In this document: positions 1 to 6,317 of the stretch, one piece after another
How the letters are laid out: every line of letters starts with the position of its first letter
Position numbering within the stretch: position 1 is the first letter of the stretch
Assembly: GCA_030665485.1 (NCBI GenBank)
Contig: DAOUZV010000061.1
Coordinates: 1-6,986 of the forward strand
Length of the DNA stretch: 6,986 bases
Reading direction: 5' to 3'
Source: Chloroflexota bacterium
Lineage (GTDB): Bacteria; Chloroflexota; Dehalococcoidia; JABGRK01
The notes under the pieces: generated by a model
Told to the model about the DNA's origin: nothing
Seen by the model: only the letters and a program-made list of their open reading frames with translations
Databases searched by the model: none
Translations under genes and position numbers: made by a program

Positions 1-465
1 GATGCATCTGGCACACAAAATGCACTTGCTCAAATCTCTCTCAATGAAAGGATTGACCTCTTCAATAGCAGCTACCTGGGCAATCCGCTGGAATTCCACC
101 ATACCGATTCCCATATCTGATGCGATGGTGCGCAGCTTACAACGGTTGCCTTTGTTGCAAACCAGGCAGGAATCAGGATGACTGGACAGCATAAGCTTTA
201 CAATGGCTTTGCGGTGACTGAGCACGCGCTCCGATCTGGTGTTTATTACCATTCCAGATGCGATAGGAGTTACGCATGATGCCATTAAAGCGCCGTTCTG
301 TTCATTTTCCACAATGCAAATACGGCAGGCGCCTATAGGTATTAAATGTGGATCATCGCAGAGGGTGGGAATATCTACTCCCACCTCACGGGCAAGCTCC
401 AGTACTGTCATACCCGGATAGCCGCTTACCTCACGGCCATCCAGAGTTATGGTTATCGGCTGCAA
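1..465 (-). CDS. Iron-sulfur oxidoreductase subunit, NuoG/formate dehydrogenase/hydrogenase type (N-terminal part)
   Basis: This gene continues past the left edge of the window; 155 codons are visible. The protein starts with a plant-type [2Fe-2S] ferredoxin domain (about residues 3-75) with ligands C36, C47, C50 and C64. A NuoG-type [4Fe-4S] segment follows with the His-Cys pattern H96-x3-C100-x2-C103-x5-C109. A ferredoxin-like cluster then begins at C148-x2-C151-x2-C154, where the window ends. This domain order occurs in NuoG, HoxU, NAD-linked formate dehydrogenase alpha subunits and HndD/HymC-type [FeFe]-hydrogenases. The visible part passes electrons between clusters, and the catalytic domain that would decide among these lies outside. 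The start is TTG at 465: it has AAAAGGAG five bases upstream and gives a natural beginning for the ferredoxin fold, while no in-frame ATG exists before residue 19. It lies 48 bp after the double-receiver gene and has no clear promoter of its own, so the two are probably cotranscribed. Confidence 0.9.
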   Translation of the reverse strand, partial: MQPITITLDGREVSGYPGMTVLELAREVGVDIPTLCDDPHLIPIGACRICIVENEQNGALMASCVTPIASGMVINTRSERVLSHRKAIVKLMLSSHPDSCLVCNKGNRCKLRTIASDMGIGMVEFQRIAQVAAIEEVNPFIERDLSKCILCARCI

Positions 466-513
466 AACAACTCCTTTTATTAACAAGCAGTGTTCGACGC
501 TCGGTCTGAGTTG

Positions 514-1332
514 CTAGTTTCCGGTATCCCCCTGCCAATTGGCGGACACATAAGCAAACGACTTGGGGAAATATCTTCCCGCGTCCACCGCGCGTATTCC
601 ACTGGTCAGATCAGAGCTGGCGGCCCTTTTGGGTATGAATCCCTGCGCCCCGATCTGCTTGGCAACGTACATATTGTCCGGCTCATCATGCTGTGTTAAA
701 ACCAAAATCTTGGTTTCAGGATACTTGCTCATTATTTGTTTCGTCGCCTCAAGGCCATTCATTATGGGCATGGCTATGTCCATCAAAACCACGTTGGGCG
801 TCAGCTTACCCACTTTTTCAATGGCATCCTGTCCATCAACAGCTTCACCAATTACCTGTATATCATCCTGCAGCCCCAGCAGGGCACGCACACCCTCCCT
901 GACCACTGCATGATCATCCACTATAAGCACCTTTATGGTCCTGGTCTTTTCGTCGAGCAAACCGTCGACCTTGGGCATTAGAGAGTCCACAGAAATCGGC
1001 TTGGATAAATACTCATCCGCCTCAAGCTGCATTCCTTCGGACCACCTCCAGCCCTTGGTTTCCCTGTCTGCCGGAGCGGCATCGATCACTATCAGGCACA
1101 CATCACAGGTATCGGGGCTTTGCCTCAGCCACTTGTGCAATTGGAAAGCATCTCCCCGAGGTAGCAAAGTCCCCAGAATGACAAGGTCGGGTTTCTCATG
1201 CTTGGATAAATCCTGAGCCTGTGATTTATTTACTGCCACAGATACTTCACGGCCCTTGCCCTCAAGCGCAGACTTGAGATTACCGGCAAACTCCTCCTCA
1301 TCATCCACCAACAAGATTTTGATTGCCCCCAT
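514..1332 (-). CDS. Double-receiver response regulator without output domain; first receiver degenerate
   Basis: The 272-aa protein holds two CheY-like receiver domains and nothing else. Receiver 1 (about residues 4-124) keeps the acidic pair D10/D11 and the conserved K111-P112, but the phosphoacceptor position is G54 (codon GGG) and the usual switch Thr/Ser is replaced near D84. It is therefore unlikely to be phosphorylated. Receiver 2 (about 133-255) looks intact: D139/D140, acceptor D185 in LMDIAMP, T213 and K235. It is about 50% identical by hand count to the receiver of the regulator at 1527-2180. The protein ends at residue 272, where NarL-type proteins continue into a linker and LuxR HTH. 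The 48 bp between its stop and the next gene cannot encode an HTH, so this is a true absence and not a frameshift. The ATG at 1332 has a very strong ribosome binding site (AAGGAGGTGAGGAG). It could act as a phosphate sink, a kinase-coupled adaptor or a protein switch. It sits just upstream of the Fe-S oxidoreductase gene. Confidence 0.93.
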   Translation of the reverse strand: MGAIKILLVDDEEEFAGNLKSALEGKGREVSVAVNKSQAQDLSKHEKPDLVILGTLLPRGDAFQLHKWLRQSPDTCDVCLIVIDAAPADRETKGWRWSEGMQLEADEYLSKPISVDSLMPKVDGLLDEKTRTIKVLIVDDHAVVREGVRALLGLQDDIQVIGEAVDGQDAIEKVGKLTPNVVLMDIAMPIMNGLEATKQIMSKYPETKILVLTQHDEPDNMYVAKQIGAQGFIPKRAASSDLTSGIRAVDAGRYFPKSFAYVSANWQGDTGN

Positions 1333-1361
1333 CTCCTCACCTCCTTATTAGCCGATATTCA

Positions 1362-1367
1362 ATTATA
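1362..1367 (-). promoter_or_regulatory. Candidate -10 box for the double-receiver/Fe-S gene pair
   Basis: On the minus strand this is a perfect TATAAT, 29 bp before the ATG at 1332, which puts the transcript start near 1355 and leaves room for the strong ribosome binding site. At 17-bp spacing the -35 position (1385-1390) reads TCTAAA, a poor match. A strong -10 with a poor -35 is typical of promoters that need an activator. It was judged by eye only. Confidence 0.45.
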
Positions 1368-1422
1368 AAGTTCAGCTAACTTTATTTAGAATAAAAAGAA
1401 ATAGTACAATAAACAAAGAGGC

Positions 1423-1448
1423 ATTTACCCCGAAACAGATGGGTAAAT
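1423..1448. repeat. 8-bp perfect inverted repeat (ATTTACCC / GGGTAAAT), candidate operator or weak terminator
   Basis: The arms at 1423-1430 and 1441-1448 are exact reverse complements separated by 10 bp. The right arm read on the minus strand gives TACCCAT, which fits the NarL heptamer consensus TACYYMT; the left arm gives TACCCCG, a partial match. The dyad is centred about 80 bp upstream of the predicted start for the double-receiver gene, a usual distance for an activator site. As RNA on the minus strand it would also form a hairpin 79 nt after the stop of the gene at 1527-2180. However, the following bases (GCCTCTTTGTTTATTG) are only moderately T-rich, so I favour an operator over a terminator. 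Confidence 0.45.
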
Positions 1449-1526
1449 CACCCTGATTTATATGAATTTATTGCTTAATATCGAGGAGAATATACCCGAA
1501 GGAAACAGCTGAAAGCGTGAATAAGG

Positions 1527-2180
1527 CTAAACGGTGATTATTCCCTTTTTAAGGGCATACTTGACTACCTCGACGCGGCTGTGAAGATCAAGCTTGGACA
1601 TAAGACTGGTTTTGTGGCCCTCGACAGTTTTGGGGCTGATTACAAACATTTTGGCTATTTCCTGATTGGTATATCCTTCTGCCAGAAGCTTGAGCACATC
1701 TCTTTCACGGTCTGTGAGCTGATCGTATGGATCTGAAACTTTTATCTTGCCATCACGCTGCTGATAATCAGAAACGACTATCTTGGTAATATCGGAGGAC
1801 AAAAACGAGCCGCCATTATACAGAGAACGTATTCCGGAAGCTACTTCCGAGGATACGGCCGATTTGCTGATAAAACCCGAGGCTCCTGCCTCAATTATAG
1901 GTATAACATATTCCTTATCATCATACTGGGTAAGCACCATTACTTTAACATTGGGGAAATGCTTGCGTATCCTGCGTGTAGTCTCCAGACCTCCCATTAC
2001 CGGCATGGCTACGTCCATAAGCACCACATCGGGTTCCAGACTGGTTATTACCTCCAAGGCTTCTCTCCCATTGGAGGCCTCACCTACTACTACGATATCA
2101 TCTGACAGGCCCAGAAGAGCACATATGCCATCCCGTACTATCGTATGGTCATCTACTACCAAAACCTTTATCTTGGGCAT
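1527..2180 (-). CDS. NarL/FixJ-type response regulator (receiver + LuxR HTH)
   Basis: This is a full-length 217-aa NarL-class regulator. The receiver (about 4-122) has D10/D11, acceptor D56 in LMDVAMP, T84 and K106. The LuxR-type HTH (about 152-212) includes the LTDRERDVLKLLAEG start, the NQEIAKMFVISPKTVEGH recognition region and the RVEVVKYALKKGI end. Phosphorylation normally promotes dimerisation and DNA binding in this family. The ATG at 2180 has AAGGAGG a few bases upstream, and that site overlaps the stop region of the kinase gene 8 bp before it, so the two are translationally linked and should be a cognate pair. Its receiver resembles the second receiver of the protein at 514-1332 (about half the residues identical), which suggests both may answer to the same kinase. 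The target genes are not visible in the sequence; the adjacent oxidoreductase genes are the obvious candidates. Confidence 0.96.
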   Translation of the reverse strand: MPKIKVLVVDDHTIVRDGICALLGLSDDIVVVGEASNGREALEVITSLEPDVVLMDVAMPVMGGLETTRRIRKHFPNVKVMVLTQYDDKEYVIPIIEAGASGFISKSAVSSEVASGIRSLYNGGSFLSSDITKIVVSDYQQRDGKIKVSDPYDQLTDRERDVLKLLAEGYTNQEIAKMFVISPKTVEGHKTSLMSKLDLHSRVEVVKYALKKGIITV

Positions 2181-2188
2181 CTACCTCC

Positions 2189-3439
2189 TTATGTAATAGG
2201 CACGCGGGCTACAGCAATTGCGCCGTGACCAATCCGAGATTCAACCGTGCAAGTGCCACCCAAAAGCAACATTCTCTCATTCATGCTGAACAACCCGGCT
2301 CCTCGCCCACCCTCCTCAATACTCTTAATCAGCGAGACATCGAAACCCCTTCCATCATCTGTGATGCGAAGTACAAAACTGTTCCCATCACGCTTAAGCG
2401 ATATCTCAACGTTCTTCGCGCCGGAATGCTGCCATATATTGCTTATGGCCCCTTGAGCCCACCTAAATAATCCGACCTCGGTATCAGGAAGCATGGTTTT
2501 ACCTATATCATCGAAGCCGAAAACAACGTCGATACCTGCCCGCTTTAAATTGGTTTCGGCATACTGACGGATGGCAGGTACAAGCCCCAAGGTATCTAGA
2601 AGCGCCGGACGCAGGTCCCCCATTAAGCGAGCCACCTCCGTATTTATCTGAATAGCAAGAGACTGAGTCATTTTGAGACGTTCCATGAACGCTTCGTTAG
2701 TTATACCTGCTTTAGCCGCCATCTCTATAAGCGTCTGCAGATTGATGGCGAGCCCAGAAAGTGTCTGACTGGTATCGTCATGCAGCTCACGGGCTATCTT
2801 TCTGCGCTCCTCCTCCTGAGCAGTCAGCATCTGGCGAGATAGCTGCTGATACCTATCCATCCCCTCACGCAATTCTTTTTGTAGCTTGGCCTGCTCTATG
2901 GCCACACCCAGTAGATCACCAATTGAATGTAAAAGGTGCATATCTCTTTTGGTAAAATGCCGGGGAGTTTTGCTGACAACGTTCATAACCCCGAACACGT
3001 GATCCTTAGCCTTGAGTGGAACGCATAGATAGGCTTTAAGTCCCTCCATAGTGATTAATTCGGCACGAGCTACCTCGGTCTCCTGCGATATATCCTCCAT
3101 GAGTATCGGTTTGCCGCTGCGGGCCACTCTGCCCGATAGCCCCTCTCCAATATCAAAATGCATCCCTTCGGCAAACTTGCGCGAAAGCCCATGATAGACA
3201 CGATAGGATAGCGTTTTGGTTTGTTCGTCGACAAGCATTATGCCTCCGGCGATACCGTTCATTATACGCACCACGTTTTCCAGACCTATCCTTAAAATGG
3301 CATCCAGATCGCTGAGTCCGCTTACGGCGGCCGAAAGACGACTTATTGCCATTAAATCATCAGCATATCCCCCGGTATCACCGAGCATATCGGGCTCATC
3401 ACCATGGATTTCTGTCGTTTCAGAGGCATCTTTATCCAA
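2189..3439 (-). CDS. Soluble GAF-domain sensor histidine kinase (HisKA_3/HATPase_c, NarX/DesK class)
   Basis: The 416-aa cytosolic kinase has no hydrophobic membrane segment. Residues about 45-185 form a GAF domain (GEGLSGRVARSGKPI and YLCVPLKAKDHVFGVMNVV are typical). A helical linker (186-210) leads into a HisKA_3 dimerisation domain with phosphoacceptor H220 in RELHDDTSQTLSGL, and a HATPase_c domain follows with N334, the G1 box D361-D-G-R-G-F and a Gly-rich GRGAGLFSMNER segment. In the N-box the usual Glu of QEA is G330 (QGAISN), unlike the other kinase here, so ATP binding or catalysis may be altered. TTG at 3439 is chosen because AGGAG lies six bases upstream; the first ATG (codon 18) has no such site. 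It is followed after 8 bp by its probable partner regulator. The GAF ligand is unknown, and no haem or Fe-S binding motif is evident. Confidence 0.95.
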   Translation of the reverse strand: MDKDASETTEIHGDEPDMLGDTGGYADDLMAISRLSAAVSGLSDLDAILRIGLENVVRIMNGIAGGIMLVDEQTKTLSYRVYHGLSRKFAEGMHFDIGEGLSGRVARSGKPILMEDISQETEVARAELITMEGLKAYLCVPLKAKDHVFGVMNVVSKTPRHFTKRDMHLLHSIGDLLGVAIEQAKLQKELREGMDRYQQLSRQMLTAQEEERRKIARELHDDTSQTLSGLAINLQTLIEMAAKAGITNEAFMERLKMTQSLAIQINTEVARLMGDLRPALLDTLGLVPAIRQYAETNLKRAGIDVVFGFDDIGKTMLPDTEVGLFRWAQGAISNIWQHSGAKNVEISLKRDGNSFVLRITDDGRGFDVSLIKSIEEGGRGAGLFSMNERMLLLGGTCTVESRIGHGAIAVARVPIT

Positions 3440-3475
3440 AGTCAGCTCCTAAAGGGCAAAACTACTCGACAAAAG

Positions 3476-3505
3476 GATATACTACAACACTATCAGTTCT
3501 GTCAA
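3476..3505 (-). promoter_or_regulatory. Candidate sigma-70 promoter for the GAF kinase/regulator operon
   Basis: On the minus strand a perfect TTGACA (3500-3505) is followed after 18 bp by TATATC (3476-3481). The start would lie near 3469, giving a leader of about 30 nt that carries the AGGAG site of the TTG-started kinase gene. A second possible -10, a perfect TATAAT at 3556-3561, lacks a good -35 and would give a leader of about 110 nt. Confidence 0.5.
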
Positions 3506-3506
3506 G

Positions 3507-3520
3507 TTAATAACTATTAA
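3507..3520. repeat. TTAATA-AC-TATTAA dyad abutting the -35 box
   Basis: Six-base perfect inverted arms with a two-base centre lie one base upstream of the TTGACA box of the kinase/regulator promoter. The position suits an activator or repressor site. AT-rich dyads of this length also arise by chance in intergenic DNA, so the assignment is tentative. Confidence 0.35.
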
Positions 3521-3635
3521 TCATGGAAAAACTGTGAGCAAGCGCAAAAGTATAGATTATAACAACGCATCGACTCTTTACAGATAACAAATGATGCTAT
3601 CGAATGACGCGAGCACCGATTTATCGGGAGGGACA

Positions 3636-4745
3636 CTAGTACGGCATTTCAATTGTTATGGTTGTGCCCTCGCCTTTTATAGATAATACATTAAAAAGCC
3701 CATCCAAAAGTTGAGCCCTTTCATGTATACCAGCCAGGCCCAACCTGCCGATCCGAGGAAGATCATCCACCGACTCCGGCAAATCGAATCCAACGCCGTT
3801 GTCACTGATGGTGAATATGGTTTTATTATCAAGAAACTCTATTCTCACCTTTGCACTGGAGGCATGTGCATGTCGGCCGATATTACTCAGCGCTTCTTGG
3901 ATGATGCGGAATATCAATATCTCCAGCTCCGGCCTAAAACGTCTTTCATCACCAACAACCTCAAAACCTATAGCCAGCTCATAATGTTCTTCAGCCTTAT
4001 GCACCAACGACCTCAGCGCCGTAAGTAATCCCAAAAAGTCCAGCAGCGACGGTCTAAGGTCCTGGCTGAAACGCTGCACCTCCGTTAGCCCAACGTTCAG
4101 CGATTCATGAAGTTGCTTTAAAAACTCAACGTCTTGTTCCGATAATGTCGTGTTCTTGCGAATAAAGTTATCCATCTTTCTGGAAAGTCCCCCCAAAACC
4201 TGTACCGTATCATCGTGCAGATCCCGGGATATTCTCTTGCGTTCTTCCTCCTGTGCCATCACCGCCTGTCTTATATAAAACCTCTGGTTTTCATGCATCT
4301 TACGTACAACTTCCAGATCACGTTCTTTCTGCTGTCTCATATCTATCTGAATCTTACGAAACAGGCAGAAAAAGATACCAAGAGCAGCCACTAATAAAGC
4401 CTCAAACAAAGCATCAATAGGCGCGGGCGAAAACATCGCAATGCGTGGCAACATGAAAGCGAACGAAATACCCGTAAGCGCCATTCCGGTTCTAATGCCC
4501 ACAGTAATTGCGCTGTACCCGATTGGGAGCAGAAAGAATATTCTCTCTATAGTGTGGCGTTCGAAGGGAATAAAACGCCAGGGGAATAAGTAATCGGGAA
4601 ACTCCGGACTCTCTGCATACTGTGGGATAGTAGCTAAAACCAATATTATAATAGCAAGCCAGAGCTGTGGTTTCCTGAGCCAGCTTACCACTTGCTCTCT
4701 CGTCAGTTCAATTCTTAAATCTTTTACGAATTCTACGACATTCAT
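3636..4745 (-). CDS. Membrane sensor histidine kinase (HisKA_3/HATPase_c, NarL-partner class)
   Basis: The 369-aa kinase begins with a hydrophobic sensor region holding about four membrane segments (roughly 28-42, 66-84, 86-104 and 108-129). The loop between the first two is rich in aromatic residues, and no large extracytoplasmic domain is present. A helix about 131-165 leads to the HisKA_3 domain with phosphoacceptor H177 in RDLHDDTVQVLGGL. The conserved LRPSLLDFLGL motif follows, then HATPase_c with a complete N-box (QEALSNIGRHA, N288), a G1 box at D315-N-G-V-G-F and a G2 segment GRLGLAGIHERA. It should autophosphorylate and pass phosphate to the regulator encoded just upstream. The ATG at 4745 overlaps that regulator's stop codon by one base (TAATG), which indicates translational coupling. 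The compact membrane sensor suggests detection within or close to the membrane, but the stimulus is not identifiable from sequence. Confidence 0.95.
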   Translation of the reverse strand: MNVVEFVKDLRIELTREQVVSWLRKPQLWLAIIILVLATIPQYAESPEFPDYLFPWRFIPFERHTIERIFFLLPIGYSAITVGIRTGMALTGISFAFMLPRIAMFSPAPIDALFEALLVAALGIFFCLFRKIQIDMRQQKERDLEVVRKMHENQRFYIRQAVMAQEEERKRISRDLHDDTVQVLGGLSRKMDNFIRKNTTLSEQDVEFLKQLHESLNVGLTEVQRFSQDLRPSLLDFLGLLTALRSLVHKAEEHYELAIGFEVVGDERRFRPELEILIFRIIQEALSNIGRHAHASSAKVRIEFLDNKTIFTISDNGVGFDLPESVDDLPRIGRLGLAGIHERAQLLDGLFNVLSIKGEGTTITIEMPY

Positions 4746-5410
4746 TAATCGGCGATCTCATCCAGCGCAAACCACCCCTTTTTGAGTCCATATATCACGG
4801 CCTCGGTGCGAGAACCGACCCCTAGCTTATTGAAGATGCTCCTCATGTGCCCTTCAACTGTGCGTTTGCTTATTATCACCTTTTCTGCAATATCTTGATT
4901 GCTCATGCCCTTGGCCGCCAGTACTATGATATCAATTTCTCTCTCACTGAGAATATCACCGATTTCTTCCACTCTTTTACCACCACCAGCAGTGCGGAAT
5001 CGATTAATGAGTTTCTGGGCGATATTGGGATGAAGCGTTGGCTCCCCCTTGCTCGCTGATTCGACGGCACGAACCAATTCGTCGCCACTGGCTGTTTTGA
5101 GCAGGTAACCCGCCACTCCGGATTCCAATAGTGCAAAAACATATTCATCATCATCATAGGCGCTGAGTATAAGCACGGCAGTGGTGGGGCAGCGCTCTTT
5201 GATCAGTTTTGTAGCTTCAACACCATTGAGCTTGGGCATCGCTATATCCATTATGACCACGTCTGGATTTTTCTCAACCGCCAGTTTGACCACTTGCTCT
5301 CCATCGTCTGCTTCACCAACGACCTCAAATTTACCCTCTTCCTCCAGCAGTCGGCGGATTCCCTGTCTTGTTATAATATGATCTTCGGCAAGAATAACGC
5401 GAATGCCCAT
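4745..5410 (-). CDS. NarL/FixJ-type response regulator (receiver + LuxR HTH)
   Basis: This is a complete 221-aa NarL-class regulator. The receiver (about 3-121) has E9/D10, acceptor D55 in IMDIAMP, S83 and K105. A 30-residue linker joins it to a LuxR HTH (about 152-213), with LSEREIDIIVLAAKG, NQDIAEKVIISKRTVEGH and RTEAVIYGLKKGW segments. It is the first gene of a two-gene unit with the membrane kinase, overlapping that gene by one base. It is less similar to the other two regulators in the window than those are to each other, so it probably forms a separate signalling channel. The ATG at 5410 is preceded by AGGGGG about eight bases upstream. A good promoter lies immediately before it and predicts a leader of only about 13 nt, so the ribosome binding site would be at the extreme 5' end. 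Confidence 0.96.
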   Translation of the reverse strand: MGIRVILAEDHIITRQGIRRLLEEEGKFEVVGEADDGEQVVKLAVEKNPDVVIMDIAMPKLNGVEATKLIKERCPTTAVLILSAYDDDEYVFALLESGVAGYLLKTASGDELVRAVESASKGEPTLHPNIAQKLINRFRTAGGGKRVEEIGDILSEREIDIIVLAAKGMSNQDIAEKVIISKRTVEGHMRSIFNKLGVGSRTEAVIYGLKKGWFALDEIAD

Positions 5411-5413
5411 AAC

Positions 5414-5430
5414 TGGTACCCCCTATACCA
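5414..5430. repeat. TGGTA-N7-TACCA dyad between the -10 box and the start codon
   Basis: Five-base inverted arms (5414-5418 and 5426-5430) flank a C/T-rich centre that, on the minus strand, contains the GGGGG ribosome binding site of the regulator at 4745-5410. The position spans the predicted transcription start, so it could be a repressor or autoregulatory site, or it could occlude translation if folded. The arms are short and the support is only positional. Confidence 0.3.
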
Positions 5431-5459
5431 TTATACATAAATGTTATTAATAAGCTCAA
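5430..5459 (-). promoter_or_regulatory. Sigma-70 promoter for the regulator/membrane kinase operon
   Basis: On the minus strand TTGAGC (5454-5459) is followed after 18 bp by a perfect TATAAT (5430-5435). The predicted start is near 5423-5424, just 13-14 nt before the ATG at 5410. This is the best-looking promoter in the window (10 of 12 hexamer bases match). Confidence 0.6.
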
Positions 5460-5532
5460 GTTTGCCATATTCTATGCTTTATGTAAAACAACAACAGCTA
5501 AACGAGGCAAAAAGGTAAAATCTGAAAGGTAA

Positions 5533-6222
5533 TCAAGAACGAGCAAGGTATTCCTCAATCAGTATGCAGCTTTCCTTCAATACGCCCTCGACCTTCTCTA
5601 TCAGACTTGTGCAATGGGTTATGATGCCTCCCTGGCCTTCTCTCTTATTTTCCAGTGTGTCTGGTAAAAGAAACCTGAAATCCAGCAGCTGCTGGCCTAT
5701 GTCACGAGGCGATACTCTGGGGTGTGTTCGGAATTTGTCATGAGAGATTACCAGCCCAGGTTCAACAAGCTCCTTATACCAGTTCTGTTTAACCTTTTTA
5801 TTCAGAAAGGATAACAGCTTGATTATATATGTATTCTCCAGCGATTTGGCGTTGTTTTTCAATATAGAGACAACCTCACCGAGATTATAGTTTTGCTGAT
5901 ACGTAATCAAAATATCGGGCAAATTTGTGGATAAAGTGAAACTGATCAGCTTCGCCAGGTTTTCGAGTGAGCTACGCAAACTTACCAGAAAGTGATCATA
6001 ATCCATCGCCAATAACAGACTGTCTAATATCTCTCTGCGGTCGAGCTTCTTTTTATATTCACTTACAAGAACAATAAGGCTTTTAACTCTTTCCTCGGCA
6101 TACAGGCACTTCTGATAGGATGTGCGGAGATAATAGGCGCATAGTTCACCATCATCTCCCTGCATTACCCCCATGATGTGCTCCCACAGGCTATCAACTA
6201 TATCGCTTAGCTGAAGTTTCAT
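5533..6222 (-). CDS. Uncharacterised helical protein, possibly HEPN-like
   Basis: I do not recognise this 229-aa protein. It is almost wholly predicted helical and soluble, with no signal peptide or membrane segment. Two stretches recall HEPN-superfamily helical domains: SLRSSLENLAKLI (about residues 81-93), and NWYKELVEPGLVISH (147-161), which resembles the W-x-K-E-L...H segment in which catalytic HEPN RNases carry R-x4-6-H. Here H161 is present but the Arg is not, so a nuclease role is unlikely even if the fold is right. An upstream TTG at 6258 would add 12 residues but has AGG directly abutting it. The ATG at 6222 was preferred, although its ribosome binding site (GTGAG) is also weak. It lies 122 bp upstream of the first regulator, which has its own promoter, so it need not belong to that operon. 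It is divergent from the PadR gene. Confidence 0.75.
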   Translation of the reverse strand: MKLQLSDIVDSLWEHIMGVMQGDDGELCAYYLRTSYQKCLYAEERVKSLIVLVSEYKKKLDRREILDSLLLAMDYDHFLVSLRSSLENLAKLISFTLSTNLPDILITYQQNYNLGEVVSILKNNAKSLENTYIIKLLSFLNKKVKQNWYKELVEPGLVISHDKFRTHPRVSPRDIGQQLLDFRFLLPDTLENKREGQGGIITHCTSLIEKVEGVLKESCILIEEYLARS

Positions 6223-6317
6223 ATCACTCACTATACTATCGAAAACGCGGCCGCGCAACCTAAAAGAGCCGGGGAGAAACTCGGATCTATATCATACAAA
6301 TGTCAGGGCTGGCCAAT

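Noticed and set aside
239..421. Plus-strand open frame of 60 codons
   Set aside because: It is the antisense shadow of the Fe-S subunit gene, whose ferredoxin cysteine motifs are clear on the minus strand; the plus-strand frame has no ribosome binding site or recognisable motif.
466..513. A lost or frameshifted HTH domain after the double-receiver gene
   Set aside because: Only 48 bp separate its stop from the next start, far too little for a 60-residue HTH. No LuxR-like segment such as TVEGH is readable in any frame there.
693..1216. Several overlapping plus-strand open frames
   Set aside because: They lie wholly opposite the double-receiver gene, are low in plausible protein character and reflect its codon bias.
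3616..3628. Small hairpin CCGA-TAAA-TCGG after the membrane kinase gene as an intrinsic terminator
   Set aside because: The stem is only four to five base pairs and no T-run follows on the minus strand.
4924..5157. Minus-strand frame of 77 codons starting MMMMNMFLHYW
   Set aside because: It is another reading frame of the response regulator at 4745-5410; the Met run comes from repeated GATGATGATGAA codons encoding Asp/Glu in the true frame.
5511..5532. Direct repeat AAAGGTAA (5511-5518 and 5525-5532)
   Set aside because: Two 8-bp copies 14 bp apart in A-rich DNA next to a stop codon are easily explained by chance; there is no further copy and no link to a promoter.
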